Shown here piece after piece: positions 11,873 to 22,436 of a DNA stretch of 64,000 nt (within the stretch, counting starts at the first letter, position 1; every line of letters begins with the position of its first letter). Below the pieces are notes generated by a model. The model did not search any database and was not told the DNA's origin. It saw only the letters and a list, made by a program, of their open reading frames with translations. The stretch is from Lineus longissimus (taxonomy: Eukaryota; Nemertea; Pilidiophora; Heteronemertea; Lineidae): assembly GCF_910592395.1 (NCBI RefSeq), contig NC_088310.1, forward strand, positions 441,501 through 505,500. Direction: 5' to 3'. The position numbers were made by a program, and so were the translations under genes.

Positions 11873-14800
11873 ATGGGTGAAAGAAGCTTTGAGGATATTT
11901 TGGACCTCATCGGCCACTTCGGGCCCGCCCAGGCGCTGATTCTCTTCTTTTCATGCAGTCTTGAAGCAACATGTGCCCTAATTGTGTATTACTTCATGTT
12001 TGAAGGAGGTCAGCCAGGCTTTTATTGTGTCCATTCTAACTCAAGTTCGGCCAACGGAGCACTGAATCTGACTTTGGATGAGTGTCCGCCAACTGGGAAA
12101 ACGTGTTCGAATATCACTTATTTAGATGAATTCACGTCAGTCGTCACGGAGGTGGGTGTAGTTTTTTCACTGATGTTAATTCCATGTACTCATCATATGT
12201 AGCCATCTGTTTTGTCTATTGTCGCCACTATCTGATGTGGATATCAACAGTTCGGCGAGTCACCTTTGCGAACTCTTGCTGACGAACCAACCCTTAAAAA
12301 GAACCGTTAAACGTATTCCCAAAAGGGGCGTTCCAAAGCAGTTTAGTTTTTGGAATTTTGATATGCTGACTCGATCAGTGATTCCAAGGGGTGCAATCAA
12401 AAGGTGTAAACAAACCGATGTCATTTGAATTGATAAGGTGGTGAGCGAAATCGCATTAGAACGGCACGTGTGTTCTTGCAAAGAATTAGTTAAAGTTTCA
12501 AAAGGCAACTTCGAAAGGTAAGAATTTAAAAAATGTTGAGAACTAACTTATAACAGAGATGATCCCTTATTTCAGTTGAACTTTGTGGATTTCGATTGGC
12601 TTCTCCTAGTGTTGAAAAATATCAGCTTTGAAAACATCTTCATATGACATCTCGCTTTGTCTTTTGCCCTTCCAGTGGGACATGATCTGTGGCGATGCGT
12701 ACATTCCTCGATTACTAACCAGCCTGCTGTTCGTCGGCCTCCTGGTTGGTGCCTTTCTTGGGGGTCAGCTTGCCGACATCTATGGAAGAAAGTGGACCTT
12801 GCTAGCTGCCTGGGCTCTAATGATGTTCGTGCAAGCAACCAGTGCGGTAGCCCCGAGTTGGCCGGTGTACGCGGCGGTCAGGGCTGTTGCTGGTGTCTCT
12901 GGAGGTACGTTGCATTCAAAGAACTGCTCCAGCTCTTTCTAAAGTAGACAACTACCAGAGTAGTATTCGTTCATTTAGTTCTGCTATTCTTTTAGCTTCT
13001 GCACGTGTGTGCAGATAGATGCATGGGCCAAGCGTACTCATCAGGGCAAAGGAGCAGTTAGAAGTTCCTTTAACTCAAGTATATCATATTTCAACGATTC
13101 ATTCCTTGATCTCTTCTTTCTAACCATTTCAGGCGCCGTTGCGACCATAGCAACTGTACTAGCCGTGGAGTTTGTCGGTCCAAAATGGCGCCCGTTGCTC
13201 TCCATCCGTTTCGGCTGGCGGGTTGGCAACTTCATCATCATCGGCCTTGCCTATCTTCTGCCTCAGTGGCGCCTCCTAGTGGTGGCTTCTGGATTGTTTA
13301 TGTTCCCTGTTTTTGCACTCGCAATTTTGTAAGTATTTTGTCATACACCGTTGAAGATTATTCATATGACTGAGCTTTCGAGATCCCAGAAAGTACTTTC
13401 TCAAGTTGTATGTTTCTCTCTCATGACTTGTGTCTCTCGCCAGCTTTATGCCAGAAAGTTCCCGGTGGCTGATTCAGAAGGGGAGATACGAGGAGGCCTC
13501 CAAGGTGTTGACATACGTGGCCAGGCTGAACAAGCGGGCCCCGCCTGATATGAAGCTCATCATGGAACTTGGGGAGGAGAAGGTCAACAACAACTACACC
13601 TTCCTTGATCTGTTCAGAACCAAACGATACGCTGCCCAGACTCTCACTCTCATGTTCGGGTGGTAAGTATTCAGTCATCTGCGAATCCAATTTCTCAACT
13701 TGTTTAACATTTGATGACTTTCGGTATAATTCATTACAGTTGATGTTAGCATCAGTTCTGACTTCCAACAGCAACTCTTCTCTTGATCTTCAGGTTCGTG
13801 AGCAACACGACGTCCTATGGCCTGCAAGCGCAGATCTCATCTGCTCTTGTCGGCGACATCTACCTCAATTCGTTGATTGCAGGTAGCATGAATGTGGTAA
13901 CTGTCATCATCGGTGCTCTCATGATGAAATGGTTCGTATAACATTTTGTGTCTTTCGCTTTGGCTTCTATTTCACAGGAAATGTACCGATCATACCACTC
14001 TATGAAGCATATTGTGACCCAACCAGCCAGGCTGTGCCTGAGATTTTGTTTGTCAAGGTTTTGCCATCCTGAAACCGTATGTTTTAAGAAAAAGTGTCTG
14101 GGACTACTCTGAATTAGGCTAAGCCAAGATGGCGGGGAACATAAACAGCCGCAAGGCGGCTTCTGATTCGTTTCTTTGTTACTTGGACAACACTGACATC
14201 GTTCTCACATGCGAGGTTTTATGAGAAGCCTCATTAATATCCTTCGTTTCTTCTACAACTTGTACATCATCTCCAGGATGCCGCGGCGAATTTCCTATGC
14301 TGTTTTCATGATTTACCCGATCGGTGCCATGGCGGCCATCTTGACCCTCGACTTGACAGGCTACATGGTCGGCAGAGAGATGTTGAGGACGATGTTGGCT
14401 CTCAGCTCCTTCGCTGTCCTCGCGTGTTCGTGGCAGGTGGACATCCTCTACAGTACCGAAGCTTACCCGACACTCGTCAGGTAGGTCTATAGCGCGATCT
14501 TGATGCGGCTCGGACTCTTTTCACACCATTGCGGTTTATTTGGCCTCGCCAGTGTAGGCCTATCGACCATCCTGAAAGCTGTTTCATGGGGGTCGATGAG
14601 ATCAGGATTTGCCCAGACAACTCCTTCAATAGCCATCAGAATAATCGGAATGTAATCCTAGGTGTTAGCGGGCTTGGTCTAAAGACAATATCGATCACTT
14701 TGTTTTTAAGCGAATTTCACGAATGACGTGTTGGAGAGATCGATGAATTCCTTTGCAAACCAAATATACATGTACCTTTGAACATGTATGCCTAGTGTTC

Positions 14801-16197
14801 AAAGGCTATAAAGTCTCAGGCTGACTCCGTCGTGTGGCAGCTAATCGCACCTCTGGTAAACGATCTCGCTTACATTTCATGGTTCTCTGATGCTTTCTTT
14901 AATTCAATCGTCTTGCCAATCTTCCTTTACAGAAACATCGCTACTGGCGCCGGTAATATAGCAGCGCGAGTCGGGGGTATACTGGCTCCACAAATTGGAC
15001 TTTTGGTAAGATATTTTGTAACAAGAATGCTCTAAGTACAATTGTGCTTTTTATCACTGAGATGCAGACAATAACAACTAAAGCCGGTCAACTATGACAC
15101 CCACTGGGCTGTGTAACATTACTACTATGACACCCACAGGGCTGTGTAACATTACTACTATGACACCCACAGGGCTGTGTAACATTACTACTACGACACC
15201 CACAGGGCTGTGTAACATTACTACTATGACACCCACAGGGCTGTGTAACATTACTACTATGACACCCACAGGGCTGTGTAACATTACTACTATGACACCC
15301 ACAGGGCTGTGTAACATTACCACTATGACACCCACAGGGCTGTGTAACATTACTACTATGACACCCACAGGGCTGTGTAACATTACTACTACGACACCCA
15401 CAGGGCTGTGTAACATTACTACTATGACACCCACAGGGCTGTGTAACATTACTACTATGACACCCACAGGGCTGTTTAACATTACTACTATGACACCCAC
15501 AGGGCTGTGTAACATTACCACTATGACACCCACAGGGCTGTGTAACATTACTACTATGACATCCTCAGGGCTGTGTAACATTACTACTACGACACCCACA
15601 GGGCTGTGTAACATTACTACTATGACACCCACAGGGCTGTGTAACATTACTACTATGACACCCACAGGGCTGTGTAACATTACTACTATGACATCCTCAG
15701 GGCTGTGTAACATTACTACTATGACACCCACAGGGCTGTGTAACATTACAACTGTGACACCCACAGGGCTGTGTAACATTACTACTATGACACCCACAGG
15801 GCTGTGTAACATTACTACTATGACACCCACTGGGCTGTGTAACATTACTACTACGACACCCACAGGGCTGTGTAACATTACTACTATGACACCCACAGGG
15901 CTGTGTAACATTACTATTTGTGATCACACTATTACAGTCTAGTGACAAGAGCTCAGCCAAGGATCTATCTATAAACATTACATATCATTCCAGGGAGTGT
16001 TTCATCCTTCCTTGCCATACGCGATAATAGGGGCCCAGGCAATCGCCGCCTCCATATTGATGTTCGTGGTGATGCCTGAGACCAAGGGGAGACCTCTACC
16101 GGAGGGGTTGCCACCGAGAAGCTGGGGAAAAGGCTCCAAGACATGTAGATACAAGGACACCAGTAAGGAGGCGCAGATACAAGAAACAAAGTATTGA
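11873..16197 (+). CDS. SLC22-family organic ion transporter (MFS), 8 exons, 513 aa
   Basis: Exons: 11873-12151, 12676-12904, 13133-13328, 13444-13662, 13794-13931, 14277-14480, 14933-15005, 15994-16197. All phases match and the 514 codons fit the usual 500-560 aa. Landmarks in order: MGERSFEDILDLIGHFGPAQ at the N-terminus; TM1 and an extracellular loop with Asn-glycosylation sequons; WDMICGDAY; the MFS loop motif GGQLADIYGRKWTL; PESSRWLIQKGRYEEASKVL; LDLFRTKRYAAQTL; GDIYLNSLIAG; VDILYSTEAYPTLVR (family YTxELYPTxxR); RNIATGAGNIAARVGGILAP; and PETKGRPLPEG at the C-terminus. The family moves organic cations, anions or carnitine-like zwitterions across the plasma membrane; subtype is not assignable. 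The exon-5 donor is GTTCGT, weaker than the others but required by phase. The last intron contains the 33-bp array. Confidence 0.92.
15080..15962. repeat. 33-bp minisatellite expanded inside a dispersed repeat
   Basis: About 25 units of 33 bp with core ACACCCACAGGGCTGTGTAA, in the last SLC22 intron. The length is a multiple of three and the unit lacks stops, so both strands are spuriously open (repeating MTPTGLCNITT on plus). The flanks GCCGGTCAACTATGACACC and GATCACACTATTACAGTCTA match the single-unit copy at 7596-7712. Confidence 0.95.
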
Positions 16198-16401
16198 TCT
16201 GCGTCTACATTGACTTCTTTCTATCAAGTCTTACCGGAGACTGCACCACGCGTGATCGATATCTCCTTAAAGAAATTACATAAAAGTCGATGATATAGTA
16301 TATATATTTTGCTAGCTGTTTTTAAACACATAACATGAAATCCAAATTGAACTTTTTTTCAAAATCTATATTAGGTGCTATCGAAGTGGTTGTATACACA
16401 C

Positions 16402-16407
16402 AATAAA
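16402..16407 (+). promoter_or_regulatory. Putative poly(A) signal of the SLC22 gene
   Basis: AATAAA about 205 bases after the SLC22 stop codon. Confidence 0.55.
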
Positions 16408-16682
16408 CTGTGATTTGAGTAAAACACAAAGCTTTTAATACAACTCGTATTTCAGTTTTCGTCTTGTGTTGCTCACAAAGCGTTTGTTTTTGGTAAAACC
16501 GGTGGTTCCCTACATGGAGTTCTCCTACCTTGACCAACTACACATATCTAATGAACGACCTCTATTGGCAAGTGTTCGTAGCGTAGCTTCAGATAGCAGC
16601 GGCGGAAGCCTTCGCAGAAGAGCTCCACATCAATGTGTGTTATCGTTATAATTACCGATTTCCAGGAACTCGATTGTGAGCG

Positions 16683-19600
16683 CTAACTCGAGATTAGCTT
16701 GCAGAACTCTGGAAAGAAATATGTATGAAGATCGCGTTTAATAGGTGGACAAAATAGAAGCTGAAACGATTAACTCATATGAAGTACCCCATCCTGAAAT
16801 TCAGGTTTTTGATACTCCTACCTCATGTAAGAAACATCGACAGGCGGAGTATATTCAAAACTACTGGTTATGCCAGGATAGAAGAACCCTCGCGTGTCCT
16901 GGTAGCATTTGCTGTATTCAAACTGAGAACATCAAATGCATGTGCACATCCAAGGAGGCTACCGCGGTGACGTCACATCACGTGATCCCGACCCATATTA
17001 GTGATCGCTATGGCCAATCAGATTCAGTCTACTGACAGCACCAGCACTGAACACATCTCCACGTCTCACTGTCTGGTGCGCTCCTGTACACAAAAACACC
17101 AATAGACATGAAATATTGCAATACCTAGTATGGATTCTTCCTGTGTAAAATAAAATTTACAGAGCAGATTAACTTCCACGAATAAAAAAGACGTTTGGCG
17201 TGGCCAAAGTGCGGAAATAATGTCTCCGCTAAAATACACTACGAAATACACTAGGCAATGCACTACGCAATATACAGTAGAGATGCAGTTGAGTTTGTTA
17301 TTGTTTTGACTTAAAAGCCCGCCCATATCATAATATATTCATGTATTCATTAAGTATGAACTCATTTCTGTCCCATACAACTCTAAGAACAGTCAATTTC
17401 TCCTTGAATCATCACCGAAACCGCGATATCCGCAGGAAGATTTCGTTCTAGTGTCCGAAAATGCATGATCTTACAGGGGCGCTAACTTGACAAATAGAGG
17501 GGATCTATGGGGATCTATGCGAGTTTTAGGTATTACAGGTCTCGAACTTGTAAAATCTGTAAACATGCCTCCAAATCCCATTATGATAATGAAGAGATTG
17601 CCCCATATCTGGGAGACTGTTTTGAAACCATCGCTAATTTTGGAAGATCGGTGCCCGGCTATTTGGTTAAAAAAAACCCCATTTTCCCCCATCAAAACAG
17701 CACTTTTCATTATTCAAATGATAGCTTATTGTCTGAAGACTTATTTCATAGCAGAAAAGTACTAATAACTCTGATTTGATGCGAAAAATCAAACTTTTTT
17801 GATGACTTGATTTTCCCTTGGCCGTGGATCGAGTTTGTTTACAATATGCAGCGCCATCTTGGAAAAGCCGTGACGTCACCGCGGTATCCTCCTTGGTGCA
17901 CATCAGAGGTTTGAAATCCCTCACACTCTAAGATGTTATTTGTGATGCCAACAATCACAAGTACTGGTAGTGTCATCGGAGTGAGGGAAATGCCTCGTAG
18001 GGGCATCCATGTACATGTAATTTACCGCTTCAAATTACCATTGAACTTACCATTATAACTGATCCTCCCGTCCTGGTCCTCGTCAGCCTCCGTTATCATC
18101 GCCTCCACCTCCCGCATGGACAGATTCTGCCCCAGATCCGTCATGTAACTCTTTAACTCTTGCGCAGTGATGTAACCATCATTATCTTTATCAAAGGCTT
18201 TGAAGGCTGCTTGTATCTCCTCCTCTTGCTCCTTAGGCCGCAGCTTCCGCGACATCAGCGAACAGAACTCGTTGAATTCGATTGTGCCGCTCTCTGAAAT
18301 CACAATTCTCATAACTTCATATCACTGATTTGCTAAAGAGACGGGAACCGGCCCCAATCGATTGATGGCCCGAAGGTTCCGTCAACAGCTTGCTGCCACA
18401 GCTAGTAAGATCCGATCTGTCGAGGCAGACCAAGCTTCTTTGCTTGAACCAAACAACCTAACCAAACAACTTGAAGGTCGTTCTTGCTTTCTCATTGGTT
18501 TATGTTGCTTTCTTATCGGTTTAAAAGCGCTTTCTTAGCAAGATCTCCCACTTAGATATCTGCTCATGGTTTTGCAGGATGAGTATTCGGCTGTGTTACC
18601 AAAATGACTTGGAGGCAATACAAGGAAACAGGGCAAGAGGCAGTTTTCGTAAATGCCCCGAAGCGCCAACGCGAACGCCTACCTCGTGGTTCGACCTCAT
18701 AATAACGACGTCGAACAATAATGGGATAGGCGTTCACGTTGGTTTTTCGGGGACTTTGCGAAAACTCCCAATTAATCTTACCATCTTCGTCTATGTCATT
18801 AAGCATATGCACCAGTGCCTCCTCGGACGCCGTGTAGCCATGGGCGGTCAACACGGAGCCTAGCTCTCTGGCCGTGATCTCGCCAACATTCTCAATATCG
18901 AACAGGGAAAAGGCCTCACGAATCTCTGCAAGAGCGACATGAACTATTGTAGAAAGACTTAGCACTCCATGTATTCATTCGAGCAAGATGCTACAGTTGA
19001 ATATCACGTGTTGTACAAGGAGACGATTGGGTGTGGTGGGCATCGTACGCTGGCTCACATCGATAGTTAGATCAATTGCTGCCTGATTAAACTCGGTCTG
19101 GGTACCGGGGTGGTCGTGTTACCGGGGGCCTTGTAATTGTAATTAGAGAGGAAACCATACGGGACCGGCGATTTGTTGGTCTTCATAGCGGGATGGTCGC
19201 GTTACCGAGGCTGTCGCTGACCGGGGTTCTACTGTATATCTTTTCAAGAGACGTGTATCACAAGAATAGGACGTTTATCGGTGAAGCAAGAAGAAGCCAG
19301 TTGTTTTGTTTGCATCTGAGGGGCTGTACTTACCATTCACCTGTTCATCCGTAGGAGGAAGGTCTACCTATAAAAAGCAGAGATCGTCTAAGGATTCGAT
19401 TTCATCGACTGGTATAAAAGATCGAAGCAATTGGATACTGTCATGGCAATAACATAGAGGAAAACGTCAATGCACTGAAGGGCGATCTGCCCGTGACCTA
19501 AAATCATCGTCAGTGTCATAAAGGAACAGCAAAATAAGGTGTATGGTTGTTTCTTCCGTTCCATGACCCACTCATCGCACAGCGATATTGCTCACATATA

Positions 19601-20209
19601 TCGAATAGGAACGATAGATGCGTTCCCCCGTCATCATACTAAAGCATAGTGATTGGGTATTATCATGATTACCCTAATTACACTATTTGCTTGATTGACA
19701 TTGCAAGGACACCGTTCAATTACAAATGATAAACTGATGACGGAGATGAAAAATAGGTTAATGAAGTTGGCAACAACCCATGCCAGCCGCGAAGTCTCAC
19801 ATCAAGCATTCTTCTTTTATATTGAAAAGGCAAAGCTGATAATTAGGTCAGGGGCCTAACCTGGAGATACACAATTAAAAGAATGATCTTACAATAAAAC
19901 ACAAAGTGAAGTCTGAAACATAATGACCAGCTTCATTGTTGTAAGTTTGAGTGAAGAATCCTTCACGATCCTGGTGAGATTCCGGCAAGAGTATTTACCG
20001 ATACCAAAACATGACTATTAGTAGATATGTAACAGCCAATGTGGTGACCATCAGGTAACGTTTATGACGTTTGGAAGAGAACTCAGAATTATGTGAACTG
20101 TAACCTTTGGCTTTGAAGCTTCAAGATTATACTAGTAACCTACCAAACTCACTCGCCTTGACGTAAATAGGATGTCTGGGTGTAGAGTGTTCTCAGATTG
20201 TTTAGCCAT
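16683..20209 (-). CDS. Calmodulin-like four-EF-hand protein A, 5 exons, 167 aa
   Basis: Exons in transcript order: 20209-20153 (tentative first exon, MAKQSENTLHP...), 19367-19334, 18925-18782, 18293-18051, 16708-16683. All phases match, giving 168 codons; calmodulin is 149 aa, so this protein has a longer N-terminal leader. EF1 (DIENVGEITARE) has Val at loop position 5 and probably binds Ca2+ poorly. EF2 (DEDESGTIEFNE), EF3 (DKDNDGYITAQE) and EF4 (DEDQDGRISYNE) are canonical. The last 26-base exon encodes EFCKLISSS-stop. The family are Ca2+ sensors that bind target helices in the cytoplasm. The 144- and 243-base exons equal those of paralogue B at 22437-27372. The first exon was chosen because it opens with ATG and ends in phase 0 at a GTGAGT donor; it is the least certain part. 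Confidence 0.85.
16940..17902. repeat. Inverted repeat arms flanking about 890 bp
   Basis: The arm at 16940-16976 and the reverse complement of 17870-17902 share ATGTGCAC, CAAGGAGG and ACCGCGGTGACGTCAC, with a 3-base indel and one mismatch. The arms lie in the last intron of calmodulin-like gene A. The interior has no coding evidence, so this could be a short non-autonomous DNA transposon. TGACGTCA is also the CREB-site core. Confidence 0.6.
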
Positions 20210-20214
20210 TTCAT

Positions 20215-21547
20215 TCAAAGATGAAACTGAGACGGGAAATCCACTCTCTCACCAAATGGAACCAACTTGGTCCTTGCGATCTCCCACTGTATTCCTCGGT
20301 GATTGAATCGTATTCCTCTTAAAACTCCAAAGCACTGGACCATCTTCACCTCAAGCCATTCACCTTCTGTTAGCCACGCTGACTGAAAGCTAACTCTATA
20401 CCTCTCAAGGCCATACGTCCCACTGGCGGTCAATGTTGTGGATTTTGTTTCTCTCCACCACATCTAGATGGCGAAGAAGGAGGGGCCATTTCCACACCAG
20501 TTCATCGATGGATGCCGGTTGTGTCGGTTCGCCGGGCTCTATTGAGGGGTGAAAGGAACTGAAGAGGGGCCTTCAACAAAGGATTCCGACTCGTATACTG
20601 GCTGTGACTCATAACTAGTGTATGTCATCAAATGGCTTTCTCGTATTGGTCAGCGTACGAATATCCGTTGTAGTATATGTGTTATCATTGCCTCTTCATT
20701 TGCTGACTAAAACCACATAAAGCTTTCCTAGAGGTTACCTGCCTTCGTCTTCCTCGACAATCATTACTCTCCTTCTCTTTGAGGTGGTTTTCTTTATGTT
20801 CAGCGACATCCATTGATCTACAAGGTTGATTTCTCCAAGATCTGCATGACGTTAGAGATCCATGTGATGATGATGATGATGACGACGACCATAATGACGA
20901 TGAAGAAGAGGACGACGGTGACGAGGCCAAAGCAAGCGCTACATGCAACCTATAATCCAAACTGCAACGTGAAAATACCTAAAAGTCATACCGTCCTATC
21001 CTTCAACAACTCTAAGAATGTCATTCAAATCTTGATATGCAGGCTAAGAAAGAAACATCAAACCTATATTTACCTGGTGATAGGAGAGACACCGTCTTAA
21101 TTCCATGATTGTTCAGACTGAAACGCTTCACAAAGTAGTTTGTAAACCATTGATGTCGATAAGATGGAGTATTTTCTCGGTCACCTTGCGATTTTATCTT
21201 CAGGTAAGCGTTGCCAGTCTTACCGTTGGCTTTCCTACCAGGCCAGCCATGCCTTAAAGTCGTGCCACGTTTACGCGGATTCGATAGAAGGAAAAGATGC
21301 TTTTTATCGACTGAAAACTTAGCACCAGGAGAGCACATGATCGCAGTATTGGTGGAGCGCGGGTCGAACTAGAAGTGACTTCCAATCCAGGGGGCGCTGC
21401 AACCCCAGCGAGGTCACCGCTTGTTCTTTCAGAGATCGAGCTCAACCGAGTGTTGTACAACCAGCTCATGTTGGTTTTTAAGAGGTAGTCTCTGACACCT
21501 ACCGGCGATTTCGTGTAACTTAGTCTGACCTTCTGTATCCAGCCCAT
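20215..21547 (-). CDS. Unrecognised minus-strand gene model (tentative)
   Basis: Candidate exons: 21547-21503 (starts MGWIQKVRLSYTKSP, donor GTAGGT), about 21317-21074 (contains GNAYLKIKSQGDRENT and ends LLSPG; start 21317 keeps phase, but the stronger CAG acceptor would give 21310), and 20841-20739 (DLGEINLVDQWMSLNIKKTT, phase matched). After these, two overlapping open frames occur: one through about 20540-20410 (TQPASIDELVWKWPLLLRHL, ending QWDVWP) and one at 20463-20215 (contains GEWLEVKMVQCFGVLRGIRF) behind a strong acceptor. Neither joins the 20739 exon in phase, so an exon or a frameshift is missing from the model. The protein was not recognised. The last open frame stops 6 bases before the proposed ATG of calmodulin-like gene A. 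Confidence 0.35.
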
Positions 21548-22436
21548 ATTTCCTCAGGCAAGAATGGCTTTGTTTACAAAGGGATTGGTTGTTCCAACTA
21601 TCAACATAGCCGCGTTAAACCTATATGTCCCGATCGAGATCTGTTTATTAATGCATGTAGATCGATTACGTGATGGGGGGGGGGAGATCAATAAAAAGTT
21701 ATAATATTGATCAGAGTTTGCAGTCAAACTGAGTCAAGATAGTATATTGAACGAGTTTTTGGCATGTCGTCTTACACTTAAATCGAGTTTACATCATCAT
21801 CAGGGTAACATTTTGCGACCAACCTTTAGATTCAACTTTTCAAATCCTCCTCACCAGTCTTTCCATCTGCGACATCGGAAACTCACGGGGGAACGCTCGT
21901 TTCGTTGATGTAACTCCGCAGCCAGCCTTGGGGAAATCAACACTATCCCAAACCGGAATAAGAAATGTATTGTTTTTAAATTGCTATGTGACGTTTCTTC
22001 GTAGCTGATGCCACTGCGTGTTTCGTCGTTTTCTCAGCCCGCAGCTGTTCTTGGAGACAGTTGTAATTAGCGACAATAAAGATGGTCGTTACCAGTTGGG
22101 GCACAGGGAAGCTAGAATAGGTAGTGAATTATTAAACGCGGCAAGGGTTCCATAAGTCAGTCTGCTGCTTTCAGTTGGAAACAAATTCTTGGGATCGATT
22201 CTTGTGTAGAAGCTGTACAGGTCTGGAGTTTCGACGGGTCAGTGCTGTATCCGAGTTTCGGGTTGGTTTTACAACAATCTTCAGAGAGCGAAGACGGACA
22301 TCTTTTCGCTGTCTCCAATCTCATAGCTGTCGCGATCAAAGCAGTAGATGCTGTAGATGTTCTGGATAGAGACGTGTTGTTACTTTGCTAAGAGCTTTAA
22401 CTCCTGGATATTTTACACACCTCTTGATTGGTAAAT

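Noticed and set aside
15078-15942. Open frames of about 280 codons on both strands with a repeating 11-residue unit
   Set aside because: They come from a stop-free 33-bp minisatellite in an intron; equally open on both strands and no gene context.
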